A program made the translations under genes and the position numbers. The notes under the pieces are model-generated. The model did not search any database. It saw only the letters and a program-made list of their open reading frames with translations, and was not told the origin of the DNA. A stretch of DNA of 64,000 bases from Hypoxylon rubiginosum (Eukaryota; Ascomycota; Sordariomycetes; Xylariales; Hypoxylaceae): assembly GCA_902806565.1 (NCBI GenBank), contig CADCXA010000055.1:930001-994000 (forward strand). Direction: 5' to 3'. Positions 48,826 through 60,002 of this stretch are shown piece after piece. Each line of letters begins with the position of its first letter. Within the stretch, counting starts at the first letter, position 1.

Positions 48826-50772
48826 ATGGGGAGATTTAACGTCTTGGTAAGTCGGCCTAGTCCTTTCTCTATCTTGTGTTTTTTTTGGTTGACGAGTCGA
48901 GGGGTTAATGTCATCCAGGTCATTTTATTCGCAACTCTGGGGAGTGTTACTGTCGGGTATTGTAACGGTATCATCGGCACAACACTAGGAGAGTCGGGAT
49001 TCGTTACATACTTCAACCTCGATGATTCAGACTCGACAGGCCTCATTGGAGCAATCAATGGATTATATCAGACGGGTGGGCTCTTTGGTTGTCTTTCAGC
49101 TGGCTGGACGGCGGACCAATTTGGACGTCGGAAAGCTCTTTTTATCGCCAGCTGTTTTGCCATTCTTGGTAGCGCATTGCAAGCAGGGTCTGTTCACGTT
49201 GCTATGTTCATTCTTGCACGATTCATTACGGCATTGGGCTCTGGTAAGAATTCCGCTGTCCCTCGGATATATACCTAATATTCCCCACTGACGAGATGTA
49301 GGGGCCATTGTAACCATTGTCCCGATGTGGCAGAGTGAAGTCGCTCCGCCAAAGACGCGCGGGTTCTTGGTTGGAATGCACGGTAAAGATCTAAAGTGTC
49401 CAGTATAAGTACATCCAGTCTAACAATGTTGTAGGGGTATTTATCCTTTCCGGATACACCATCGCAGCTTGGATCGGTGTCGGATTCTCATATGTCCAAG
49501 GAGTAGGGGTGCAGTGGCGCGTCCCCCTTGCGATACAAGCCATTCCACCTTTGCTACTTGCCTGCGGAGTGCTTTTCCTTCCAGAGTCCCCAAGATGGCG
49601 TAAGACCTGACATCATGACGCAGCAGTAAGGGATTGAGTACTAATTTATCCTATAGTTGTGGAAAACAATGAAGGCGATAGGGCACTAGCAATCTTGAAA
49701 AAGATTCACCACGACCCCAATAACGCCAATGAGGCTTTCGCAACAGCCGAATTCACGCAGATTAAGACACAGCTAGCTCTTGAAAAGACGCTGCCCTCGT
49801 CGTGGTGGTCGATCTTCACAGTTCCATCCTACCGCAAGCGTGCTATTATCGGCTTTTCTACCATGTTTTGCTGTCAAGCAACTGGTACTCTGGTTATTGC
49901 TAGTATGTATCACTCCTACGCAAACTTCTCCTTGGCTAATCATTTCTCAACTCCAGATTATGGAAGCATCCTTTACACAAGCCTTGGATTTGGAGGAAAA
50001 GATCAGCTCCTTCTTACGGCTGGGTGGATCTCATTTGGACCCCCTCTCAATTTCATCAACGCCTTACTCATGGACCGAGTAGGCCGGAAGAATCTCATGG
50101 GTTAGTCAGACGATACCCAAAAACGTGGCCAAAAACGTGGCCAAAAACTAACAAGTACCAGTCTTTGGCCTCACAGGTGTCGCAGTCTCGTTGCTGCTTG
50201 AATGCATTACCAATGGATTGTATGGCATAGGCGACAATCACGCAGGCCAGAAGGCAGCTATATTTTTCATCTTTCTACATATTGGCTTGTAAGGCTACAT
50301 CCTGTTCCACTGATAAAATCTCGTACTGATTCATTTCTTAGCTACGCACCTTGTCTTGATGCTACTACTTACGTCTATGCCTCCGAAATTTGGCCCACAC
50401 ATCTGCGTGCCAAGGGCTGCGCTATCTCGACAGCCGGGCTCTACCTCGGTTCCTTAATAGTCCTCACTGCAGCCCCAACGGCGTTCGCAGTTATCGGGTG
50501 GAAATACTATGTCTGTTTTCTATGTGCGACAATCTACTCTATATTCCTCTTTCAGTTCTACTTCGTCGAGGTTAGTTCAGATCCCCCCTCCCTCTCCATT
50601 ATGTAATTCCTGACGTGACGGTGTGTAGACAAAGGGATTGTCGCTGGAGGAGGTGGCACAGAGATTTGGCGACCAAGTTGTGTGTCTCCTAGACGGCATC
50701 ACTTTAGAAGAGCAGCACATATTTGCTGACAAAGGTAAGTCGGAGAGTGGAGACACAAAGTTAGCGGTGTAA
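48826..50772 (+). CDS. MFS sugar transporter (hexose/lactose permease type)
   Basis: Eight exons: 48826-48846, 48919-49243, 49302-49382, 49435-49599, 49657-50100, 50162-50288, 50342-50570 and 50629-50772; 511 residues, 12 expected helices. Every intron has GT..AG ends, is 51-72 nt long and keeps phase. Sugar-porter signatures are present: DQFGRRK after helix 2, PESPRWL before the central loop, DRVGRKN after helix 8, EIWPTHLRAKG and ETKGLSLEE at the end of helix 12 (the usual Pro before ETKG is Val here). The ATG at 48826 gives the usual short N-terminus MGRFNVLVILFATLG; an upstream in-frame TTG is not a credible start. The intron at 50,101-50,161 carries a short AAAAACGTGGCC tandem repeat. 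It precedes a secreted alpha-galactosidase on the same strand, so galactose or a galactoside is a plausible cargo. Confidence 0.92.
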
Positions 50773-52424
50773 AGAAATTCATCAGTAGCTTGTAGCTCTA
50801 TAGTATGATAGAGTAGCTGAGGACACTCGGCTACTATCTACCTAGGTACGCAACAGGAAGACATTATAGGCAGGAGGGAACTGCCAATCTACCTCCTCTA
50901 TATTTTTACATTCGGGTTGGGGTCACTTCGTACTACTATGCGGCGACGCGAAGGGGAAGAGGGCTTAAGATGCGGACTCAGCGGGAGCTGCCAGATAGTA
51001 AACTTGGCTAGTCCATCTAATCGTACGTAGGGTGAAGGGTCGCATTAGCTGTCTTCAGTGTCCTGAGTGGCGATCTTCTAGCAGCGGTCCAGGATTTGGA
51101 GCACCCCCAGAAAAACCCGCCCGGACGTCTTTGGTGAAGCAAGGTACAAGTCTTCTCGTGGTGAGGGTTGGGGGTCTGGGAGGGGTGAGATGAAGGGAGC
51201 ATTTTAGGTAGCAGTATGAATATATATGAAAACCTGTGTAAATACATTGTATCATGCCCCTTATCATAAGGCCTCCTAATTAAGATTAGCCGATTACAAT
51301 TCTTCGATTTTGGCAGTTCTGTATTCTCCGGTCTGTCCGGTCTACCTTAGTGGGTATCACTCGGAACTCGGTCGGTCTAAAATGGAGCAACAGGCGGGCG
51401 TCTGACCGCCAAGACCGGTCGATGGAGCGCATAAGAACCGGGCTTTAGTCAGCAGAGACTCCCGAGCCACGGTTGGCCGTTTTGCGTTGAAATAATATTT
51501 CCCGAGCTTGCTTGGAGCAAGAACTTACATGATATGGGCCACCGAGTTGATATTGATCAATAGTTCATTATTATATTGCCTCACAACATCTTAACTTTGA
51601 TTGCCTCGTGTTACACAATCCTACCTACCCCTTTAGATTGCTTATGTCGTGTAACTTATTGCGTATACTCTACCCGCCTCCTTATACCTTCCAGCTGGCT
51701 CATCGGACGCCTTAAAGTTCACTTTTATCTCCGTGTAACTCACCTCCCAACTCGATGTTACTTATAAAAACTTATGGACTGATTTCATTTACTACCTCCC
51801 TTTTAGACCAACAGCGTGAATGGCGGCTGACAGTAACCTTAAGTTCTATCGCGTCTCCAATCATAGTAACCAATCGGATTGCTCGTTTATGTATCAAGGT
51901 AGTATCAGCCCTACCTCCCTGCCTCCCCAAGTAGGTACATAAGAGGGCGGGGAAGCATAAGCAGCCAATGGCTTTAACCAAATTTGACTTAATATATCAC
52001 AACATATATCACAACATATCTAGCAAAGTCAGCTGGCGCCATAGGAGTCCATCTCATAGAGATATAAGCCAATTGGTGTTGATCTACGCTTACCTACCTA
52101 GGTACATAAGGTACTCACAGTGGCTGAGCTTGGAAAAGAGATCATGTCAGAGGCTGACGCCACCACGTTAAATGGTCCATTCTAAGTAGGCAGTTGTCAG
52201 CTGAGAATACCCACCGACGGGGAGCCTAGAAGATCCATGCACTGGAACGTGTACCCGGCAGGCTACCTAATCACTAGTTCCTGAAAGCTATTTTGGTTGC
52301 GGACATGAGCCTCCCTAACATGAGCACATAGCTACCTAGTATTTAATGACATATTCTGCTCCTACGATTTACTTCATATCATTATATTCGCAATATACCT
52401 ACGTACTTCTCTCTTTAACTCGTC
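50773..52424. other. Intergenic region upstream of the alpha-galactosidase
   Basis: About 1.65 kb. No gene recognised. It contains TACCTAGGTA palindromes at 50,839-50,848 and 52,095-52,104, and a CGG-TCTGT-CCG inverted triplet near 51,331 (of the type bound by Zn2Cys6 dimers). Confidence 0.6.
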
Positions 52425-53921
52425 ATGGCCCGGTCTCTACAGTGCCGTTTAATAATTGCTGCTGTGGCGTTAACGGCGATTGCTCCAGTTACTTCCGAGC
52501 CGGCCCTGCAGGTTGTCCAGATTAGCACAACCCCTAATGCCTTCACAGCTCCACCTAGGGGCTGGAACTCTTTTGGTATACAAGCCGATCCCGAAACGAC
52601 TCCCAACTTCTCATTCAACCAAACCGGCGTGACTAGCCAATGCGACGTGCTTGCTGATACTACCGCGCTCAAGGATGCCGGTTATGTATACTGCAGTCTC
52701 GACTCTGGCTGGTCTGTAGGGGGTAATGGGGACGAGTACGGGCGAATTATCTACGACTCGTCGATATTCGACATTCCAAGTTTAGCAGAGCATTTGCATG
52801 GCGAAGGCTTGCTTCTGGGAATCTACGTAGTGCCAGGAGCATTCATCGCGGACGAGGAGAAAACAATCCTTAGAACAGACGTTACTATTGGTTCAGTATG
52901 TTCCGGCGACAACGGCCTAGCTCGCTGCAATTTTGATTATTCTCAGTCTGCCGTGCAGCAGTGGCATAACTCGGTAGTCAATCAGTTTGCCTCTTGGTAA
53001 GTCTCCAGAGAAAAAGGAAGATGGTCTAAAACTCTACCGTTTGGAACTAAGACCTTGATGAATTATAGGGGCGTCGACCTCATCAAGTTAGACTATGTAA
53101 CGCCTGGGTCCCCGTCAAACGGCGCAAACCTACCTCCGGACTCAAATGGTGAAGTGATCGCTTACCACCGAGCTATTGCGCAGTCAGGGCGGGAGATGCG
53201 ACTGGACATTTCGTGGAAGCTAGACCGCTCGCAGGAGTACTTCGATATCTGGGAGTCGAACGCCGACTCGATGAGAACGGACCAGGACATTAACAACGGG
53301 GGCCAGCCAACCTTTGTGTCCTGGGAGACTGTCCAGCGAGCCATCGACAATTACCGCCAGTACATCACCACCGTCATGCAGTACAATAAAGATCTAACCA
53401 TATACCCCGACATGGATAATCTCTTCGTAGGCAACCCTGCTTCCATATCAGGCGTGACGGACGATGAGCGGCAGACGATCATGACACATTGGATCGGCGC
53501 GGGTGCCAATCTTATCATTGGCTCCGATCTTACGAATCTAGACGACTTTGGGCTGAACCTGTTAACGAATGCCAATGCGATGGCGGCTGCTGACTTCACT
53601 GCCCAGCATCCAATGCAGCCCCGTAATCCAGGAACGGGTAACAACAGCTCGGAGCAGCTTCAGGCATGGATAGCCGGACCAGATACGTCAGGGACAGCGA
53701 TAGTAGTGATCGTCAACTACGGCCCGGACCAGGGCCAGGGCGGTTTCGGGACCTCGCTCTCGGGAACGCAGACCGTGAATGTGTCTTGGGACGACCTCGG
53801 CATCAGTGGGACATTTAATGTTCGTGATATATGGGCTGATGAGGATCTGGGAACTGAGAGTTCGGGTTTTAGCGTGCGGCTTGATGAAGGACAGAGTGTT
53901 CTGTATGAGCTCGCCCCTTAA
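52425..53921 (+). CDS. Secreted alpha-galactosidase, GH27 type
   Basis: Two exons (52425-52996, 53069-53921; 72-nt intron, TG|G join) give 474 residues. An N-terminal signal peptide of about 24 residues (RLIIAAVALTAIAPVTS) points to secretion. The catalytic barrel starts at PPRGWNSFG (PPMGWNSW in most relatives), followed by the DSGW strand. The predicted nucleophile is D199 in LIKLDYV and the acid/base is probably D264 in RTDQDIN. The C-terminal beta domain covers about residues 395-474. GH27 enzymes remove terminal alpha-galactose from galacto-oligosaccharides, galactomannan or glycoconjugates. Several N-glycosylation sequons (NFS, NQT, NSS) fit an extracellular enzyme. The Met-to-Arg and Trp-to-Phe changes in the opening motif may mark a divergent substrate subgroup. 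Confidence 0.9.
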
Positions 53922-54320
53922 CAGCACAAAGATAGACCCAAGATAGACCATACTAGGGTGGGATATGGCCATCTAGATACATATAAGAATACACGCGATC
54001 AGACCTCAATTGAATCTAGCTACTATAGCGCGACAGCCCCCATAGAAAAAGAACACGACGCAATAAGCACGAAATTCATCCGGCCATAGTTCCTTGCTTT
54101 AAACCCGATGCAGGGCCGCCTATAAATTGTTTCGGAGTTTCGTATATTTCTGCTATGGTTCTGTTGGTCCAAAGGGCTCTAGGCCCTCCAGCACCTTCTC
54201 AGCCGTCGCTGTGTTAACTTCTAACAGCTTACTCAGGCGATCTCTCTGCAAAAGCTCACCAAGCTTCTCTTTGTCTATTCTCTTTCTGAGTTCTTTTCCT
54301 TGCCACTCAGACACCAAATC
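53922..54320. other. Intergenic region
   Basis: Between the alpha-galactosidase stop and the NOD-like receptor remnant. From about 54,170 the plus strand encodes Ser/Pro-rich low-complexity pieces that may be the decayed start of the receptor. Otherwise nothing seen. Confidence 0.5.
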
Positions 54321-55506
54321 TGTCTTGCAACCAAAATAAAACTTCTCATCCTTCTGTTTGCCCAGCCGGATTGTCAGATTTGCTTTGGGATGAGGCTTAC
54401 GACGAGGTCAAACAAGAGCATTCTGGCATGGCAGCGTGGTATGAACAGACTCTGTCAACCAAATTGGAGCCGACAGGGGAGGAAGAGACAACGCCGCCAA
54501 CCCCAACGTCATCGTTTAACTCCCCTGAATGCCGTAACAGCCAGACAGATCGTGGAACTAGAAGAACTCAGATGAAGGAACTATTAGAGAGCTGGCTAAG
54601 TGAGGTCGATGACGAACGCGAAGACGACGATAAAAACTACAATGACACGGAAGAAAAAGCCGATATTATCACATCCCGGAAGATAATCCTCAAGGTAGAA
54701 TCAACCAGGCCAAACGTATTACTTGCTTAGGCTAGGGTTTGTTTTGGTTCTAGAGTATGAATCAACATGACTCGTTATTAAGTATAAGACTAAGATTTCG
54801 GTAGATTCATCTGAATTTCAAAGCCTCAAACAAAGATGATTGACTGCCTGGATCTCCTTTATATCATTTCTCACATGGACTGGTACGGACCCCTACCAAA
54901 ACTCCTATTACAGGAGAAAAATGCCGACGGCGCACAATGTCACACGGACCTTTCCTACTGGACCACCTGAATAAGTAATCCCATAGTCAGAAACCTTGAC
55001 AGAGCCTAAATATAAAGAATAGGTGCGTTGGTAATAGATGATTGGCGGGAGATATATCAGATTAAAACCCTCATACCAACACCACGTAAGAAGGCGCTTA
55101 GAGCGGTGGTTAAGTGGCAATTAGGTATTAACCTTCTAGCATACCTAAATATGGATGTTGATTCCTCTTCAAAGAAGGAGGGAACCGAGGACCTTAAGAC
55201 CTATAAAGACTAATACTGAAATTAAACTATTCCAAGCCTCTTATTCCAGATCCTTGTCACACCCAATATCAGCTCAAGGGACGGATCATCAATCTTTTCA
55301 AGGCTATCCTCTCATACGAAAGGAATGTTTTGTGTTCTCATGTCGGAACTCTTGCCTCTCATTTCCCCAGCAATATATATAAACCTCGCGAGCCAAAGAG
55401 CACATTCCTGAGTGCAATCATTGCTTGTGAGACAGCGCTGCCACTGTTCAACGAGGAGTCGGTACACCTTCCTTTACAGAAGCGAATATTATTTGCCGAG
55501 AAGGCA
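54321..55506 (+). pseudogene. Degraded N-terminal region of a NACHT receptor
   Basis: Fragments match the N-terminal domain common in fungal NWD-type NACHT proteins: LLWDEAYDEVKQEHSGM, then RRTQMKELLESWLSEV, then IISHMDWYGPLPKLLLQEKN (near 54,875), IDDWREIYQIKT (near 55,035) and GRIINLFKAILSYERNVLC (near 55,285). They sit in different frames. A TAG at 54,728-54,730 falls where an LAW tryptophan is usual. The order of the last two blocks is the reverse of what I expect for the family, so a rearrangement or insertion is possible. I could not join the pieces with credible introns. If the receptor is expressed, it probably starts after this region. Confidence 0.6.
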
Positions 55507-58500
55507 ATGGCGAGTGATACCACCGCAGATGATTCTGCATCCCAATCAGAGTCAGAGACAACCTACGGCGAGATGCTGAGCGATCTACATGTGGATGACC
55601 CGAGGCTAGCCATTCCCGATACCAAAGATAACCAGGAAATACGAGACTTGAGCGATGTACTTCGCAATAGAGACGAGTATACGGACTTTTGCAACTGGGA
55701 GAATAAAGACGGCCAGCTACTTTGGATCAGGGGGGGCGCTGGACAGGGCAAGACCATGCTAATGAAATCAGTCGTCCAGAAGATATCGACGTCACGTAGC
55801 GGCCCGCTGCCACAGTGCCATTCATTCTTCTTCGACTACCGCAGTTCCAAAACAAATAATGCTGCTGCTGCCCTCAGGTCTTTGATATGGAGCATTCTTA
55901 TCTGCCAACGAGGCCTTGCCACGCATCTAGCAGACAAGCGTGACACGACAGACAGGACAACCTTCGACGACCCAAACGACTTCCTTGCGCTGTCTGGAAT
56001 CTTATATAGCATGATTCAAGAAGACGAATTCTTGGAAACATACTTCATCCTTGACGCTCTCGAGGAGTGCTCTGAGGAGGTAGGATGGCCAGGCCTCACC
56101 GACCTCGTGAAGTTTATCCAAGGTTCAATTCAACTATCAAAGAAGATCCGGTGGCTTGTATCCAGCGATTATTCCGATACCATCCAATCTGCATTTGACA
56201 AAAATAGCAAGTTCCATGCTGCCATCGACCTGAGCTCGTTAACCTGCCCTAAAGCCGTCAACAGTTTTATAAACAAGAGGGTAGGAGTTGTAGCTGAAGC
56301 CAAAAGCTATGATGATGATCTCAAAAACATTATCGTGGCAAGTCTCTGCGAGCGGTCGCCCAGCAATTACCTTCAGGTGATTCTCATTTGCGAGGCTCTG
56401 AAGGCGGAGGAAAAGTGGTACGCCGAAAGGGTCCTGGATGAAGTCAAAACTTTGAATGACTTGGTTTCCCTCTACGACTACTTGAAAAGCAAACTGACAC
56501 ACCTTCCGCGAGATAATGGAAAATTCTGTTTCGAAGTCCTTCGCATATTGGCTGTTGTCAATCAATCACTGCATCTATCCGAACTGAAGGGACTCGTACG
56601 TCTAGAGCCTAGGGTAGACCTACACAGTATTGTCAAAATCTGCAATTGTTTTCTCAATATTGCAGACGACGGAACTGTCTCATTTCACCACCAGTCGGTC
56701 AGAAACTACATAATGAGGGAGGTTAAAGCAGACTCCCAGACTTATGCAGACCTTACCCAACGGAGTATCGACTCGTTGGTCGAGGCCTTGACCGGGGGTA
56801 CTCTCGACAACGAATCGTCAGCAATTGGTAGCTTTTTCTCCCTGCGCTGGATAGAGTACTTGTACGAGATGATCAAAATCATGGCAAATGAAAAACTCGA
56901 TAACAAACTCAAGTTGGATCCACATACGAGTGAAAAGGTTCTCTTATTTCTAAGGGAGCATTTAGTGGCCTGGCTCGACGCTCTCAGCTCGAGAGACCAG
57001 ATGGCAAGAGCCTCCATCTTGGTCCACAAAGTTAATTTTCTCCTCAACGTAAGTCTTGTTCGCTCTGATGGAATGGGAAATGCCTTTGATAAAGACAAGA
57101 CGACTAACTAATTCCCTAGGAAAAGATTGACGAGACAGAGGAGCTCAGTGCAGTAATACAAGATGCTCATCTCATAATGCTTCTTCATATATCAACGAAA
57201 ACCCCGAGGCATGTTTCAGTCAGCAATACTATGCTATTCTGTCCAGCAGAGAGTACCTTGAAGACAAAATACCTTCGTGACGCGTTTCCTCAGATTGAAG
57301 TCCTCCCACTTAGGAATAAAGCACGGCGTCGTGGTTTTAGTCGATTGGAAGGCCGTATGTGTCCAACACCAGTCCCATAACCTTTCACAAGTTGTATTTC
57401 CAGCTAGCTTGCGTTATCCCTTACTAGTCCATACCTAAATACAAAGACACTAACTTATTATCTGTAGACACCGACTGGGTCCGTTCCATAGCCTTCTCTA
57501 CTGATGGTCGACTAATCGCATCGGGATCCGACGACGGTAGTGTGCGCATCTGGGATGCCGTAATGGGTAGCACCCAGCACACATTCGCGATTGAACAGGG
57601 TTGGATTTATTGCGTGGCATTTTCCTCTAAAGGCTTTATTGCAGCAGGCGCCGACGACAACAGTATCACTCTCTGGGATTCATCTATGAGTTGCCAGATC
57701 TGTAGACTAGAGGGCCACCCAGGAAAGCTACGTGCGCTCGCCTTCTCACCAAACGGCAAATATCTGGCTGTAGCAAGTGCCCGAACTCTACGAATTTGGG
57801 ACGTTGATACGCAACCTGAGAAGTCACACGACATCGAACATGACAACTCATATATCAGGTCCGTTTCCTTTTCATGGAATGGAGAATTACTCGCAACGGG
57901 AGCAGATGACATGAGAATACGCATTTGGGACTCATGGCAGGAGGCAAAGTCTGACAACTGTCCACTGATAATACTGGAGGGTCACACCGACGAAGTCAAC
58001 TCCGTGGTCTTCTCGCCGGAAGCGAGAGCTGGGTATTTGGCGTCGGGCTCAGATGACAAGACCAGCAAAATATGGGCTCTTCAGGGCAAAGAGAAGCCTC
58101 AGTGCATCCTAACACTCACGTCTCATAACCCAGTTAAGTCTGTATCTTTTACTCCCAATGGACTGTGGCTTGCCTCTGGCAGAGACGACGGCGTAATCGA
58201 CATTTGGGACACTGTTAAAGGCGATAAGCTGGAAACGATGAGTACCAATACATCCAGCATCCGGTCTATTGCCTTCTCTCCAACCGGTGCCTACCTAGCT
58301 TCTGCATCGTCCGACCACGGCGTGTACCTATGGGACGTAGTAAACAAAAATGCCACTAAAGACACGTACATCGAGTCCACGGGCGTCAACGAACCCGTTA
58401 GCGAGCTAGTCATCGCTCCCGACGGAAAAACAATTGCAACAGGCCACATGGATGGCAGAATCGCATTATGGAAGATAGATGGCAAAGACGTTCTCCCGAC

Positions 58501-59362
58501 TATGTTACCGTTTGGGCATAGACGTCAGATCTACTGCCTCGCATTTTCGCCCGATGGATCAAGCATAGCTTCTGGATCCTCTGATAGCACCGCACGTATT
58601 TGCAAGGTGGCCGCGGATGAAGAACCAGCGGTTTTTAACGGCCATTCCGGCTGGGTCCGCAGTGTCGCATGGTCACCAGGTGGTAAATACGTAGCGTCTG
58701 GTTCAGATGATCGGTCGGTACATATATACAAGGCGAACGACCGCACTGGAATCTGGGAAGAGGACCAGGTCGTGAACCATAGCGACGTGGCCAGTAACTG
58801 GGTCAGAGCAGTGGCGTTCTCTCCTAGTGAAGAAAAGCTCTACCTCGCCGCCGGAAGCGATAACGGGGGAGTAGTCATATGGAAAAAGGCAGAGGGGAGT
58901 TGGGAGTCGCAATACACAATAAATGCTCACTCAGACTATGTCAGAAGCATTGTCTTCACCCCGGACGGAAGACGCATTGTATCAGCGGCAGATAATCAGA
59001 CGCTACGGATCTGGGACCTTGAGGCGAAGAGCTTTGTGGGTGAGACTATTAATACTCCGACCGTTCACACTCGGATGAGATTCGAAAAGGGCCGGGAAAA
59101 ATGGGGGTATGTTGTGACACCTCATGGCGCTCAGTCGTTAGACCCTTCTACGAAACCTGTTCCAGATTGGTGTCCGTATGGCGAACGTATGGACGACGGA
59201 GGACACTGGATCACTTGGAACAACAAGAAAGTAGTCTTTCTCCCCGAGGAATTCTCCCCGGGTGTGATGTGCTTCATAGGCTATAAGCTTATCATTGGTA
59301 CGACTTCGGGATTTGTATTCGGGTTCCAATTTCCAGAAACAGGGTTCTCTCATTTTTATTAA
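55507..59362 (+). CDS. NACHT-WD40 NOD-like receptor (STAND NTPase)
   Basis: Exons 55507-57048, 57120-57354 and 57468-59362; 1,223 residues from the first in-frame ATG (MASDTTADDS). The frame is open further upstream, so more N-terminus is possible. The NACHT NTPase shows a P-loop GGAGQGKTM at about residue 76 and a Walker B YFILDALEEC near 180, and ends in a FHHQSVRNYI helical block. The third exon is a WD40 array of about 12-13 repeats, seen as VRIWD, ITLWD, LRIWD, IRIWD, IDIWD, VYLWD, IALWK, VVIWK and LRIWD closings with DDGS/DDNS turns. Repeats are diverged, not the near-identical kind found in fast-evolving HNWD genes. Both introns restore expected motifs (RLEGH|TDWVRSIAFS). Such proteins sense ligands by their repeats and trigger a death or defence effector. 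The effector end here appears lost or degraded. Confidence 0.85.
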
Positions 59363-60002
59363 GTATTTAGGTAGTGTTCATTTCTTAGGCCGGATGAATT
59401 TCGTGATGAATAAACTTGTTTATGAATGAATAAAATGCCCGAGGTTTAGGAGGGGTTTTGTGACGGAGCTCGAACGCCTGGGCTGAAGGCCCTGTAATTA
59501 TGCTGATTGGCCACCTAAGGCATGGACCGCTACTCCCTTTATAATCTAGTGTATAGTTAATATAGTGGAGACATTGACCCTGAACACTGTGTATTATACT
59601 AATAGAGTACTGTATCATTTTTGTCCCTATAAAAAAGGAAATGGTGATCCTTCCCTTGAAACCTAGGTACCTACATACCTGTTAATCAGTATAGTTATAG
59701 GGCCTTAAGCCCGGTCGCGACTGTGCGAATTAAATCTTTGGCACATGGTAGGCTTCTGGGTTAAATGTGCAGAACTTTTGGCGGCGAGGATGCCTATCTT
59801 ACTTTTTTGCCTTCTGAATATGACAAATTTCAACCCGAATTTGCGGCACATAGACGATCTAGCGATATGAAAAGCGACCGACGCCGTGAACCATCGCTTG
59901 TTTCTATTGATTGAAACTTGCGCTCTTGTCTATTAACAACCTTAATAGCGTCGCCTAATCCCATCGAACACCATCCGACACCTGCCTAGCGATACCGAAA
60001 TC
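59363..60002. promoter_or_regulatory. Intergenic region, receptor 3' end and helicase promoter
   Basis: 640 bp with no gene. The 3' half, before the ATG at 60003, is pyrimidine-rich in places and presumably holds the constitutive promoter of the helicase. It has a CCTAGGTACC-containing palindrome near 59,662. Confidence 0.5.

Noticed and set aside
51017..51267. Overlapping minus-strand open frames of about 70 codons
   Set aside because: Two frames overlap, both lacking conserved features; no promoter or intron logic.
54150..54412. Lys/Glu-rich open frame on the minus strand
   Set aside because: It has no ATG. It is the antisense of a Ser/Pro/Leu-rich plus-strand segment that fits the low-complexity start of NACHT receptors.
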